DNA of 64,000 nucleotides from ZC4RG35 sp036375695. GTDB taxonomy: Bacteria > Actinomycetota > Acidimicrobiia > Spongiisociales > ZC4RG35. Within the stretch, counting starts at the first letter, position 1. Every line of letters starts with the position of its first letter. Below the pieces are notes generated by a model. The model made no database searches. It was not told the DNA's origin and saw only the letters and a list, made by a program, of their open reading frames with translations. Shown here piece by piece: positions 42,293-52,054 of this stretch. The stretch is taken from NCBI GenBank assembly GCA_036375695.1, contig DASVBU010000042.1:46073-110072 (forward strand), written 5' to 3'. The position numbers and the translations under genes are program-made.

Positions 42293-43354
42293 GTGGGCGA
42301 TCCGACCTTCGAAGAGACACTGGAGCGTCTCGCCCCCGGAACCCCGATGCGGCGTGGTCTCGACCGCATCATCCAGCAGGGCAAAGGGGGCCTCGTGGTG
42401 CTGGGCCACAACGATGCCGTGAGCCGGGTCAGCTCCGGCGGCTTCAAGCTGCAGGGAGCCACGTTCACACCGGCGCGGCTCGCCGAGCTGTCGAAGATGG
42501 ATGGCGGCATCGTGCTCGACGACTCGTGGAGCACGATCCTCGAGGCCAACGTCCACTTCATCCCCGACGGCTCCATCCACACCGAGGAGACCGGTGCTCG
42601 CCACCGCACCGCCGAGCGTCTGGCCGTGGAGACCTCCAAGCCGGTCGTGGCCGTGAGCGAGGGACGGCGTGTCGCCACCCTCTTCTACGAGGGCAAGAAG
42701 GTCGAGTTGGCGCAGCCCACCGAGGTCGCGGCCCACGTCAACCAGGACCTGCAGAGCCTCGACCGTCTCCGCGCCCGTCTCGACGACGCCGAGAACCGTC
42801 TCACCCGTCTCGAGGTGACCGGCATGGTCACCTACCGGCATGCGGTCACCGTGATCCAGAGAGCCGAGTTGGTGGAGCGGCTCGGTCGGCACGTCTCCTC
42901 ACGGGCGGCGACCCTGGGCGAGGAGGGGAGGGTCGTGGTGGTCCAGCTCAACGATCTCCTTCTCGGTGTCGACCACACGCTGCGGCAGGTTCTCGTCGAC
43001 TATCTCAGACCTCTCCGGGCCGGTGCGGTGGATAAGGCGTTGGAGACACTCGACACCATTTCCGCCACGGAGCTCGAAGACCCGTCCCGTGTCGGCAAGG
43101 AGTTGGGCTTCCCCGAGCTGGATGACCCCGCCGAGCCCAGGGGGCACCGCATCCTCTCCAAGGTGGCGCGACTCCCCGAGAACGTGCGGGACGAGATCGT
43201 CCGTGAGTTCGGGTCCGTCGCCAAGCTGCTCGCCGCCGGCGAGTCGGATTTCCTCCGCGTCGAGGGCGTGGGCGAGACCCGGGCGAAGCAGCTGCGCGCC
43301 TTCTTCGAACGGCTTCAGTCCTCCGCCCAGGAGTGGGAAGCCCTCCTGGATTGA
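42293..43354 (+). CDS. disA: Diadenylate cyclase DisA
   Basis: DisA makes c-di-AMP and scans DNA. The 353-residue protein has the DAC domain with SKMDGGIVLDD (usual DGA motif, here DGG) and GARHRTAER (RHR motif), a helical linker and a C-terminal HhH domain (FLRVEGVGETRAKQLRAFFE). The octamer interface region VTYRHAVTVIQRAEL is present. The G-for-A change in the DGA motif is conservative. It lies between radA and carD. Confidence 0.93.
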   Translation: MGDPTFEETLERLAPGTPMRRGLDRIIQQGKGGLVVLGHNDAVSRVSSGGFKLQGATFTPARLAELSKMDGGIVLDDSWSTILEANVHFIPDGSIHTEETGARHRTAERLAVETSKPVVAVSEGRRVATLFYEGKKVELAQPTEVAAHVNQDLQSLDRLRARLDDAENRLTRLEVTGMVTYRHAVTVIQRAELVERLGRHVSSRAATLGEEGRVVVVQLNDLLLGVDHTLRQVLVDYLRPLRAGAVDKALETLDTISATELEDPSRVGKELGFPELDDPAEPRGHRILSKVARLPENVRDEIVREFGSVAKLLAAGESDFLRVEGVGETRAKQLRAFFERLQSSAQEWEALLD

Positions 43355-43384
43355 CATCCGCCCCGGGTACACTCCGCCTCCCTC

Positions 43385-43891
43385 ATGGCTCAGACCTCCA
43401 AGTACGCCGTCGGTGACAAGGTCGTGCACCCACAGCACGGCGCCGCCACCATCGTCAAGAAGGTGAAGCAGGAGTTCGGTGGCAAGAAGATGGACTACTT
43501 CGTCCTCGAGATCGCCACCGAGCAGCTCACCGTCATGGTCCCCGTCGACAAGGTGGAGGACCTGATCCGGCCGGTCATCTCCAAGGCCAAGGCGCGGGAC
43601 GTGCTCAAGTCCCTCAAGGGTGAGCCGGAGGAGGCCGGGGCCAACTGGAGCCGCTGGTACAAGGTGCTCAACGAGAAGATGACCTCGGGTGACATCTTCC
43701 AGGTGGCCGAGGTCGTCAGGGACCTCTCCTACGCCCAGCAGACCAAAGGGATCAGCCCGGCCCTGAAGCGGATGCTCTCCAGGGCCCGTCTCACACTCAG
43801 CTCGGAGCTGGCGTTCAGCCTCGAGATCGACGAGGAGGAGGCGATCCGTCGTCTCGACCGGGCGCTTCCCAAGGTCGAGCCCGTCGAGTAA
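43385..43891 (+). CDS. CarD family RNA polymerase-binding regulator
   Basis: A 168-residue CarD/CdnL protein. The N-terminal Tudor-like RNAP-interaction domain has YAVGDKVVHPQHGAATIV, and a C-terminal helical DNA-binding domain contains NWSRWYKVLNEKM and LKRMLSRARLTLSSELAFSL. In actinobacteria CarD stabilises open complexes at rRNA and many other promoters. It is followed at once (TAATG) by ispF, the usual order, except that ispD is missing between them. Confidence 0.95.
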   Translation: MAQTSKYAVGDKVVHPQHGAATIVKKVKQEFGGKKMDYFVLEIATEQLTVMVPVDKVEDLIRPVISKAKARDVLKSLKGEPEEAGANWSRWYKVLNEKMTSGDIFQVAEVVRDLSYAQQTKGISPALKRMLSRARLTLSSELAFSLEIDEEEAIRRLDRALPKVEPVE

Positions 43892-44390
43892 TGGACGCAA
43901 CCCCGCCCACGGCGCCCATGCGCACGGGTTGGGGCTTCGACGCCCACCGGCTCGGTGGGGAGCCACCGCTCGTCCTCGGTGGCGTGGTGGTCTCGGACAC
44001 GGTGGGTGTGGTCGCCACCTCCGACGGCGACGTGGCCGCTCACGCCCTCACCGACGCCATCCTCGGCGCGACGGTCCTCGGCGACATGGGGATGCACTTC
44101 CCGTCGGACGATCCCGCGTACCGAGGCGCCGACTCGCTGGAGCTGCTCGGCGCGGCGGTGGACAAGGCCACCGGCGCCGGGTGGCGTCTCGAGCACGCCG
44201 ACATCACGGTGGTGGCCGAGTCCGTGAAGATCGCGCCGTATCGCGAGGAGATGCGGGTCAGGCTGGCCTCCGTGCTCGGTGTGGACCCCTCCAAGGTCTC
44301 GGTCAAGGCGACCAGCACCGACCGGCTCGGTTACATCGGCGCCGGCGAAGGGATCGCCGCGGTGGCGGTGGTCACGATGGCGGGGGCGGT

Positions 44391-44394
<4 letters not shown>
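43891..44394 (+). CDS. ispF: 2-C-methyl-D-erythritol 2,4-cyclodiphosphate synthase
   Basis: IspF cyclises CDP-ME-2-phosphate in the MEP pathway. The 167-residue protein has the zinc-binding DAHRLGG (Asp, His) and HALTDAILGA (His), DMGMHFPSDD, and the C-terminal KATSTDRLGYIGAGEGIAA. It is complete and shares the pathway with ispD at 920-1531. The stop overlaps cysS by GTGA. Confidence 0.96.
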
Positions 44395-45756
<1,362 letters not shown>

Positions 45757-45782
<26 letters not shown>

Positions 45783-46488
45783 CGTCGAAGGCGTCCATGC
45801 GGTGGCCGCGGCCGCGGCAGCCGGCCGCATCGATCGTCTCTGGGTGGAGAGGGGACGGGCCCGCCGGCCGGAGGTGGCGGCGATCCTGGAACTGGTCCCC
45901 GCCGACCGGACGGAGTTCGTAGACGACGTCCGCGGCAGGGCGGAGACCACGGCGCCACAGGGCGTCGTGGCTCGTTGCCGGCCGATTCAGGCCCTCGAGC
46001 TCCCGGCTCTCCGGGAGCGCGCCGATGCGGTGATCGTCCTCGATCACGTCGAGGATCCCCACAACCTCGGGGCCGTGGCACGGTCGGTGGCCGCGGCGGG
46101 CTTGGGCGGGATGGTGGTCCCGTCGAGGCGATCGGCGCCTCTCTCCGCAGCCGCGTTCAAGGCGGCGGCAGGTGCGCTGGAGCGGGTTCCCGTGGCCGTG
46201 GTCAGCTCGATACCGGACGCCTCGAGTCGTCTCAAGGACCTCGGCATGTGGGTGGTGGGTCTGGCCGCCGACTCCTCCCGGACGCTGTTCGGCCTGGAAC
46301 TGCTCACCGAGCCGGTGGCCGTGGTGGTGGGTGGGGAGGGCTCCGGTCTCTCCCGGCTCACCGCGGAGCGTTGCGACCTACTGGTGTCGATCCCGATGGC
46401 GGCGGAGACGGAGAGTCTCAACGCCTCCGTGGCCGCGGCGCTGGCGGCCTACGAAGTGGTACGCGTCAGAGCCGCTGGCAGGACTTGA
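45757..46488 (+). CDS. TrmH/RlmB-type rRNA or tRNA 2'-O-methyltransferase
   Basis: A SPOUT methyltransferase of 243 residues. A short N-terminal substrate-binding domain (GVHAVAAAAAAGRIDRLWVE) is followed by the knotted catalytic domain: LDHVEDPHNLGAVARS, VVVGGEGSGLSRLT and IPMAAETESLNASVAAALA, with the motif 3 Ser-Leu-Asn. The probable target is G2251 of 23S rRNA (RlmB), judging by the cysS neighbour. The ATG overlaps cysS by 26 bp. Its last 19 nt lie antisense over the 3' end of tRNA-Thr(TGT). Confidence 0.88.
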
Positions 46489-46543
46489 ACCCGCAACCTA
46501 CGCATTACAAGTGCGTTGCTCTACCTGATTGAGCTACAGCGGC
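46470..46543 (-). tRNA. tRNA-Thr (anticodon TGT)
   Basis: A 74-nt cloverleaf on the minus strand: acceptor GCCGCTG/CAGCGGC, D-arm AGCTCAATCAGGTAGAGC, anticodon stem ACGCA/TGCGT with loop CTTGTAA, and T-loop TTCAAGT. The anticodon TGT reads ACA and, with wobble, other Thr codons. The discriminator base is U and CCA is not encoded. Its 3' end overlaps the rlmB-like coding end on the other strand. Confidence 0.95.
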
Positions 46544-46594
46544 GTGAACACACGATTCTACCGGGGGCACGCTGAGTTCGACCTGGGGCCACGC

Positions 46595-46637
46595 CGTACC
46601 TCGTACCCCGTACCCCGACGTCCAGGTACGAGGTACG
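46595..46637. repeat. Inverted repeat between tRNA-Thr and the DUF3263 gene
   Basis: CGTACCTCGTACC (46595-46607) and GGTACGAGGTACG (46625-46637) are perfect 13-bp arms around a 17-nt loop that contains another CGTACC. It lies upstream of the tRNA and of the forward gene. The rest of the 145-bp gap holds only the -10 box at 46675. Confidence 0.6.
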
Positions 46638-46674
46638 TCGGAGCCAAATACACCCTATACGACGGGCCTCCAAA

Positions 46675-46680
46675 TACCCT
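46675..46680 (+). promoter_or_regulatory. Leaderless -10 box of the DUF3263 operon
   Basis: TACCCT, 8 nt before the ATG at 46689. Confidence 0.4.
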
Positions 46681-46688
46681 TCCGGGCG

Positions 46689-46922
46689 ATGCTGGGGTCC
46701 GAAGAACGAGCGATACTCGACTTCGAGAGGGGTTGGTGGCTACTTGGCGGAGCCAAGGACATGCTCGTCGAGTCGTCTCTCGGGCTGCCCGCGGACGCCT
46801 ACTACGAGCGGCTCCTGGCACTGCTCGACGATCCCGACGCGGAGGCGTATGACCCGCTGACGATGCGTCGGGTCAGGTCGATGATCGAGCTCCCGGGTAC
46901 CGGGGAGGTGGTCGGGCTGTGA
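46689..46922 (+). CDS. DUF3263 family protein
   Basis: A 77-residue helical protein: ERAILDFERGWWLLGGAKDM, then YYERLLALLDDPDAEAYDPL and TMRRVRSMIE. This matches the actinobacterial DUF3263 family, often found beside a LytR_C protein, as here. The fold suggests a small helix-turn-helix-like domain, but no function is established. It overlaps the next start by GTGA. Confidence 0.82.
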   Translation: MLGSEERAILDFERGWWLLGGAKDMLVESSLGLPADAYYERLLALLDDPDAEAYDPLTMRRVRSMIELPGTGEVVGL

Positions 46923-47461
46923 GTGGCCGATCCGGTCGTCACGCGGCGCCGGACAACACCTCCTTCTACAGGAGCGTGGTCCTCATGATCCTCGGGATCG
47001 TGGGTGTCGGCGCTGCCGTCTTCGCCATCCTCACCCTGCTCGCCGACAACCCCGGCACGCCCACCACCGATCCGGTGGCGGAGGCGACCACCACGACCGT
47101 CCCCCAGACGACGACCTCGACGACCGTCCCCACCACGACGACCACGGCGCCCTCGACCACGACCGTCCCGGTGCGATCCCCTTCGGAGGTCCGGATCCAG
47201 GTGTTGAACTCGATGGGGCTGGCGGGCGCTGCCGGGCGGCTGACGACCCGGCTCGCCGAGGACGGGTACCAGACCGTTCAGGCCGCCGACTACAGCCCGG
47301 AGCTGAGCCCCTCGCGTATCTGGTTCCGGGACGGCTTCTCCGCCGAGGCCAACGTCCTGCTCGCCTACATCCCCGATGCCCGCGTCGAGCCGCTGCCCGA
47401 TCCGCAGGTGGGTGAGGGCGTCGACGTGGTCATCGTGCTCGGCACCGGCTACACGGAATGA
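46919..47461 (+). CDS. LytR C-terminal domain membrane protein
   Basis: A 180-residue protein with one N-terminal membrane helix (about 19-42), a Thr/Pro-rich stalk of roughly 40 residues and a LytR_C domain (VRIQVLNSMGLAGAAGRLTT; ILVLGTGY-like end VIVLGTGYTE). Such proteins face the cell wall. No LytR-CpsA-Psr catalytic domain is attached. The stop overlaps the next gene by ATGA. Confidence 0.85.
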   Translation: MSGRSGRHAAPDNTSFYRSVVLMILGIVGVGAAVFAILTLLADNPGTPTTDPVAEATTTTVPQTTTSTTVPTTTTTAPSTTTVPVRSPSEVRIQVLNSMGLAGAAGRLTTRLAEDGYQTVQAADYSPELSPSRIWFRDGFSAEANVLLAYIPDARVEPLPDPQVGEGVDVVIVLGTGYTE

Positions 47462-48315
47462 TCCCGGCCTCGAGGGCGAGGCGCCCGGGTGTCCCTGTCC
47501 TCTGGGCGCTGCCCCTGGGTGTCCTCTTCGGCTTGCTACTCGGGGTCGTGTTCCGGGTGGTGTCCGGAGCGGTCCTGCTCGACGTGATCGCCTGGTGGCC
47601 GGTGTGGTTCGTGCTCGGGGCCTTCGTCTGGCGGGTCCGTGGACGTCGTCTGGGCAGGGTACGGGCGTCCGGTCTCGTCCCGCTCCTCGGGGCGGTGGTG
47701 GCGATCGTGTTCCTGGTGGCTCATGTCCGGGGCTGGGGTGTCATGCCCTCGGCGTCGGCGCGGCTCGTCGGCCCCGACGAGCCCTACAACCGGGCTGCGC
47801 TGGTCGCCCGGATCGATGGCTGGCTCCGCCTCGACGACGACGGGCGGTTCCTCTACGAGGCACTGCCGATCCGTTGGGGAGGTTCGGTGCCGCTTCCGGT
47901 GGCGGTGGAGGAGACCGTCGAGGACTCCATCTCGGTGCATCTCCGTCCCGGGGACGAGTCCATGTTCCAGCGTTTCCGGGGTTGGGACGTGAGCCTGGCT
48001 CCAGGACCATTGTGGGACCTGACCCTTGGCGGGACGGTGGAAGCCGACGTCACCTCGCTGGAGTTGACGCGCCTGCGTCTCACGGGCGAAGGATCGGTGG
48101 TGTTCGGTGACCCCATCCGGGCGACGGAGGTCGACGTGGCCGGCGCCTACACACTCATCTTTCCCGCATCCGCCCCCGTGCGGGTGGTCGGCCAGGCCGC
48201 CGTGCCGGAGAATTGGGTCCAGACCGCGGACGGCTGGTCGACGCCCGACCAGGGCCCGGGTTGGGTGGTCAACGTGACGGCCGGCTCGACGGTTGTCATC
48301 GGTACCCAGGGTTAG
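47458..48315 (+). CDS. Membrane protein with LiaF/toastrack-like C-terminal domain
   Basis: A 285-residue protein. Three hydrophobic helices occupy the first 95 residues, and the rest is a beta-rich domain (WDLTLGGTVEADVTSLELTR; GSVVFGDPIRATEVDVAG; VNVTAGSTVVIGTQG) like the toastrack domains of LiaF and DUF4097-type proteins. A role in envelope sensing is possible by analogy only. It is the third gene of the DUF3263 operon. Confidence 0.65.
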   Translation: MIPASRARRPGVPVLWALPLGVLFGLLLGVVFRVVSGAVLLDVIAWWPVWFVLGAFVWRVRGRRLGRVRASGLVPLLGAVVAIVFLVAHVRGWGVMPSASARLVGPDEPYNRAALVARIDGWLRLDDDGRFLYEALPIRWGGSVPLPVAVEETVEDSISVHLRPGDESMFQRFRGWDVSLAPGPLWDLTLGGTVEADVTSLELTRLRLTGEGSVVFGDPIRATEVDVAGAYTLIFPASAPVRVVGQAAVPENWVQTADGWSTPDQGPGWVVNVTAGSTVVIGTQG

Positions 48316-48318
48316 TAT
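48313..48318 (+). promoter_or_regulatory. Leaderless -10 box of the AI-2E family gene
   Basis: TAGTAT, 6 nt (CCGCGC) before the GTG at 48325; it overlaps the previous stop codon. Confidence 0.5.
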
Positions 48319-48324
48319 CCGCGC

Positions 48325-49551
48325 GTGTCCAACGACCGCCTCCGCAGGGTCGCCCTCGTCGTGTGGACCGCTGTCGGGCTGGCGGTCCTCGCCTTTGCCC
48401 TGATCAGGGTGGCGGGCACCATCCGGGTCATCTGGCTGCCGATGGCGTTCGCCTTCGGGCTCGTCCTATTGCTCGAACCGGCGGTGCGCTGGCTGGAAAG
48501 ACGGGGGTTCCATCGGGCCATCGCCACCTTCGTCTCCTTCCTCGGCCTGATCGCGTTCCTGGTGGCGGTCGCCGCCCTCGTCTACCCGACCGTGCAGACG
48601 CAGATCACCGAGTTCGTCCAGCGTCTTCCCGACATGTACGAGGGTCTGCGGAACTGGGCCACGGAGGCCGCCGCCCGCCTCGGATGGGACCTCGACAGCA
48701 TCTTCGGAGGCGGGTCGCTGGAGGAGTGGCTCAACGATCCGGCCAACCAGGAGACCATCCGTAACCTGCTCATCGGCTTCGGGTCCGGGGCCGGCCTGCT
48801 CATCCGTGGTGTCACGGAGGCGGTGGTGGTGACCGCCCTGTCACCGGTCCTGGCCATCTACCTGCTCATCGACCTCCCCCGGTTCAAGCTCAACGCCCTC
48901 AACCTGACACCTCCCTCGCACCGTGACGAGGTGGCCTACGTGGGACGGGAGGTCGCCACTGCCATGGGGTCCTTCGTCCGGGGCCAGTTGCTGGTGGCGC
49001 TGATCGTCGGCGTGTTGTCGAGCATCGGCATGTGGATCATCGGCCTGCCGTTCTGGCTCCTGGTCGGGATCATCTCCGGGCTGCTCAACATGATCCCATT
49101 CCTCGGCCCGGTGGCCGGCGGGGCGTTGGCGTTCATCATCTCCCTGCTCAACTCGGACCCGCTGCAGGGGGTGCTCGCGGTGGCCATCTACACGGGGATC
49201 CAGCAGGTGGACAACCACATCATCACCCCGCTCATCCAGCGCACCCGGGTCCATCTGTCGCCGTTCGCCATCGTCATCGCCCTGGTGATCGGGGGTTCCG
49301 TGGCGGGGCTGCTCGGTGTCCTGGTGGCGGTCCCCGCAACTGCGGCCATCCGGATCATCGCCGGGCACCTTTGGCGGACCCGGGTCCTCGGTCAGTCGTG
49401 GCGGGAGGCTTCCGAGGCGATGATCGAGGTGACGCCACCGCCGGAGCGGCTCGCCCGGCTGACGAGGCGCTCCGACCAGGAGCGGCTCTTCGACACCCAG
49501 GAGCTTGACGTCGTGGGTGAGGGCGCCCGCACCCCCGGCGACGACGACTGA
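48325..49551 (+). CDS. AI-2E family transporter (PerM-like)
   Basis: A 408-residue polytopic protein with about eight membrane helices: two near the N-terminus, a large loop (residues 90-150) and a helical C-terminal core with GSFVRGQLLVALIVGVLSSI, ISGLLNMIPFLGPVAGGALA and DNHIITPLIQ. This is the PF01594 pattern. Members export quorum signals or act as Na+/H+ antiporters; the substrate here is unknown. The last 50 residues are charged and probably cytoplasmic. Confidence 0.9.
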   Translation: MSNDRLRRVALVVWTAVGLAVLAFALIRVAGTIRVIWLPMAFAFGLVLLLEPAVRWLERRGFHRAIATFVSFLGLIAFLVAVAALVYPTVQTQITEFVQRLPDMYEGLRNWATEAAARLGWDLDSIFGGGSLEEWLNDPANQETIRNLLIGFGSGAGLLIRGVTEAVVVTALSPVLAIYLLIDLPRFKLNALNLTPPSHRDEVAYVGREVATAMGSFVRGQLLVALIVGVLSSIGMWIIGLPFWLLVGIISGLLNMIPFLGPVAGGALAFIISLLNSDPLQGVLAVAIYTGIQQVDNHIITPLIQRTRVHLSPFAIVIALVIGGSVAGLLGVLVAVPATAAIRIIAGHLWRTRVLGQSWREASEAMIEVTPPPERLARLTRRSDQERLFDTQELDVVGEGARTPGDDD

Positions 49552-49585
49552 AGCGATCTCAGCCCCGAATCGGCTCGCACTCGCC

Positions 49586-49591
49586 TAGCGT
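49586..49591 (+). promoter_or_regulatory. Leaderless -10 box of the 49598 gene
   Basis: TAGCGT, 6 nt (TCACCC) before the ATG at 49598. Confidence 0.5.
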
Positions 49592-49597
49592 TCACCC

Positions 49598-50695
49598 ATG
49601 GCCGGCGGCGTTCAGCTCATCGACGAGGCGGAGGAATCGCTCGCCCGCGAACGGGTGTCCGACCGTCGCTGGCTGGTGGTCCTGGGCGCGTTCCTGGTCG
49701 GTGGGTTCACCGGAGCGATCCTCTTCGGGTCCGCGGTCTTGCCCACGGCGCCCTCGATGACCGAGGCGACACTCCCGCCACCGTCGGCCAGCACCCTGCA
49801 GGACGATGCCCCCGGCCTCGGCGAGGTCGTGGAAGGCTTCGACGACGCCCTGGTCGCGGTGGTGGGGAGCACCACGGGAATCGACTATCTGTTGTGGCCG
49901 ATCGCGAGGGGGCCGACGCTGCGCGCCATCCCCACCGTCCAGGGTGAAGCCGCCACCATCGACCCGACCGGCGTGTGGATCGCCACCCTGACCCCCGTCC
50001 CCGGCTCGGCCGGCGATCTCCTCTCGTTGGGTCGGTCCACCTCCATCCGACCCGTGGTCACCGATGTCGACAGCTATGTGTGGCACGACACCACGCCAGG
50101 GCTGCTCGCCTTCCTCAGGTTCGACGAGAGATCCTGGAGCATCTGGGAGGCGTCGGCGTTCCCCGTCCCCACCAAGCGTGTCGACCTCGGCCCGGAATAT
50201 CCCGGCAGCCTGGTCGCGTACGGCTCCTGGGGATGGGCGCTGCAGCGAGCCGGCGAGTTCGAGGTCGTCTCTGCCGCACAACGGGGGCCCGACGGCAGCG
50301 GGGTGATGACCTACCCGGGGACCCTGCTCGACACCCGGGACGACGTGTTCCTGGCCTACGACTCGGGTCGGGTGCAGGTCATCCGGAACGGGCTGCCCTT
50401 GATGCACGTCGAGCGTCCGGTCGTTTCCGCCGGAGCGCTGTCGCCCGACGGGTCCAAGGCGGCCCTGATCGAGTCGGGCGGTGTCAGCGTCCTCGAGTTC
50501 GCCAGCGGCGAGGTCGTCTTCTTCCCGCTGTCGCCTCAATCCACGCAGCTGGCGTGGGCGGACAACAGGTTCGTAGTGGTCCCGTCTTCGCCCCGAGGTG
50601 TACGGATCCTCGATCTGGAGCGTGGGGAGATGACGCTCCAGCTCACCCAGTACACGGTGTACTGGGCGGGCACGATCGGGAACCCGGGTTCTTAG
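49598..50695 (+). CDS. Single-pass membrane protein with predicted extracytoplasmic beta-propeller
   Basis: A 365-residue protein: a 24-residue acidic/basic cytoplasmic head, one membrane helix (WLVVLGAFLVGGFTGAILFG), a Pro/Ser linker and a 290-residue domain of repeated short strands and loops (AAFSPDG-like SAGALSPDGSKAALIES; GVSVLEFASGEVVFF). The pattern suggests a degenerate WD40/YVTN-type propeller. No catalytic motif is evident and no family is recognised. Confidence 0.65.
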   Translation: MAGGVQLIDEAEESLARERVSDRRWLVVLGAFLVGGFTGAILFGSAVLPTAPSMTEATLPPPSASTLQDDAPGLGEVVEGFDDALVAVVGSTTGIDYLLWPIARGPTLRAIPTVQGEAATIDPTGVWIATLTPVPGSAGDLLSLGRSTSIRPVVTDVDSYVWHDTTPGLLAFLRFDERSWSIWEASAFPVPTKRVDLGPEYPGSLVAYGSWGWALQRAGEFEVVSAAQRGPDGSGVMTYPGTLLDTRDDVFLAYDSGRVQVIRNGLPLMHVERPVVSAGALSPDGSKAALIESGGVSVLEFASGEVVFFPLSPQSTQLAWADNRFVVVPSSPRGVRILDLERGEMTLQLTQYTVYWAGTIGNPGS

Positions 50696-50698
50696 AAT
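50693..50698 (+). promoter_or_regulatory. Leaderless -10 box of the MBL-AlaX pair
   Basis: TAGAAT, 6 nt (CGGCCG) before the GTG at 50705; it overlaps the previous stop. Confidence 0.5.
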
Positions 50699-50704
50699 CG
50701 GCCG

Positions 50705-51262
50705 GTGCCCGAAGTCCACGTCCTCAGCGCAGGCTACCTGGGTGGGCGTGTCGCGTCGTCGGTGTCCCTGATCGAGGCCGATGGCGCCCTGATCGTCGTC
50801 GACCCGGGGATGGTCCCCACCCGGCAGGCGATCCTCGGCCCCTTGGCCCGTCTCGGGCACGACCCCGCCGAGGTCACCGATGTGGTCATCTCCCATCATC
50901 ACCCCGACCACACGATCAACATCGCGTTGTTTCCCGAGGCCGCGGTCCACGATCACTGGGCGACCTATCGCGGCGACGAATGGATCTCGCGGGCTGCCGA
51001 GGGCGTGAGCCTGGCGCCGGGCGTCACCCTGTGGGAGACGCCGGGACACACGCCGCAAGACATCTCCACCGTCGTGGAGACCGACGAGGGAGTGGTCATC
51101 CTCACCCATCTCTGGTGGACGGCCACCCACCCGCCCGAAGACCCGTATTCGCTCGACCCGGAGGCCCTGCACCGGGGTCGTGCCCGTGTGCTCGAGGTCG
51201 CCGATCTGGTGATACCTGGTCACGGACCCGCCTTCGCACCGAATGAGGAGACACCACGCTGA
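50705..51262 (+). CDS. Metallo-beta-lactamase fold hydrolase
   Basis: A 185-residue MBL-fold protein of the MBLAC1/glyoxalase-like size. Metal motifs: SHHHPDHT (HxHxDH), the third His in ETPGHTPQD and the last in VIPGHGP. The bridging Asp position, usually in a GD motif, reads ILTHLWW, so His replaces Asp. It could be a hydrolase of thioesters, RNA or lactones; the substrate is unknown. It is coupled to the AlaX gene by TGATG. Confidence 0.82.
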   Translation: MPEVHVLSAGYLGGRVASSVSLIEADGALIVVDPGMVPTRQAILGPLARLGHDPAEVTDVVISHHHPDHTINIALFPEAAVHDHWATYRGDEWISRAAEGVSLAPGVTLWETPGHTPQDISTVVETDEGVVILTHLWWTATHPPEDPYSLDPEALHRGRARVLEVADLVIPGHGPAFAPNEETPR

Positions 51263-51984
51263 TGAGCCGACCAGTCGATGAGCTAGCCCCCAAGGACTCG
51301 TATCTCGCCACCAACGAGGGCAACGTCCTCGCCGTCGCCGAGGACGGAATCGTCCTCGACCGCACCGTCTTCTATGCGCGGGGCGGTGGCCAGCCCGGCG
51401 ATGTCGGGATCATTCGCTGGGACGGTGGCGAGGTCGAAGTCATCGACACCTTCCGAAAGGACGGGGTGCCGTTCCACCAGGTGGCGCCCGGATCGGCCCT
51501 CCCGGACCCGGGTACGCCGGTGGAAGCGATCATCGACTGGGATCGCCGCTACCTCACCATGCGCACCCACACCGCCCTCCACGCCCTTTCCGGGGTGATC
51601 TTCAGGGACTTCGGCGCCAAGGTCACGGGCGGGAACATGATCCCGGGCGAGGCCCGGATGGACTTCGAGCTGGACGGGATCAGCGTCGAGTTCGGGAAGA
51701 TGGTCGAGGATCGGCTGAACGCCGAACTGGTCAAGGGCTACCCGACCGAGATCATCGAGATGGCTCGGGAGGAGGCCCTCAAGGACCCCGACCTGATCCG
51801 CACCAAGGTCAACCTGATCCCGGAGTACGTCAAGGAGATCCGCGTGGTCGACATCGTTGGGCTCGACCGTCAGGCCGACGGCGGCACGCATGTCGCCTCC
51901 ACTCTCGAGGTGGGAAGGATCGAGGTCGTCAAGACCGAGTCGAAGGGCAAGGCCAACAAGAGGATGCGGATCCGGATCGTCTGA
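51262..51984 (+). CDS. Alanyl-tRNA editing protein, AlaX type
   Basis: A free-standing homologue of the AlaRS editing domain, 240 residues, that hydrolyses mischarged Ser- or Gly-tRNA(Ala). It has an N-terminal glycine-rich motif TVFYARGGGQPGD, HTALHALSG (HxxxH zinc ligands) and QADGGTHVASTLEVG. The last motif is usually CGGTHV; here the Cys zinc ligand is Asp. The rest of the fold looks intact, so an altered metal site or a subgroup variant is likely. Confidence 0.88.
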   Translation: MSRPVDELAPKDSYLATNEGNVLAVAEDGIVLDRTVFYARGGGQPGDVGIIRWDGGEVEVIDTFRKDGVPFHQVAPGSALPDPGTPVEAIIDWDRRYLTMRTHTALHALSGVIFRDFGAKVTGGNMIPGEARMDFELDGISVEFGKMVEDRLNAELVKGYPTEIIEMAREEALKDPDLIRTKVNLIPEYVKEIRVVDIVGLDRQADGGTHVASTLEVGRIEVVKTESKGKANKRMRIRIV

Positions 51985-52039
51985 CCGGGCGGATCCGGGT
52001 ACCCGGTACCAACTACCAGGTTCAGCCGGAGGTCCGCAT

Positions 52040-52045
52040 TACCTT
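52040..52045 (+). promoter_or_regulatory. Leaderless -10 box of the CvpA fusion gene
   Basis: TACCTT, 9 nt before the ATG at 52055. Confidence 0.35.
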
Positions 52046-52054
52046 CGGCCCCGA

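Noticed and set aside
43351..43373. TTGACA and TACACT as a standard promoter of carD
   Set aside because: The spacer is only 11 nt, and TTGACA is formed by the disA stop region. The TACACT box alone may still matter, but it is 11 nt from the start.
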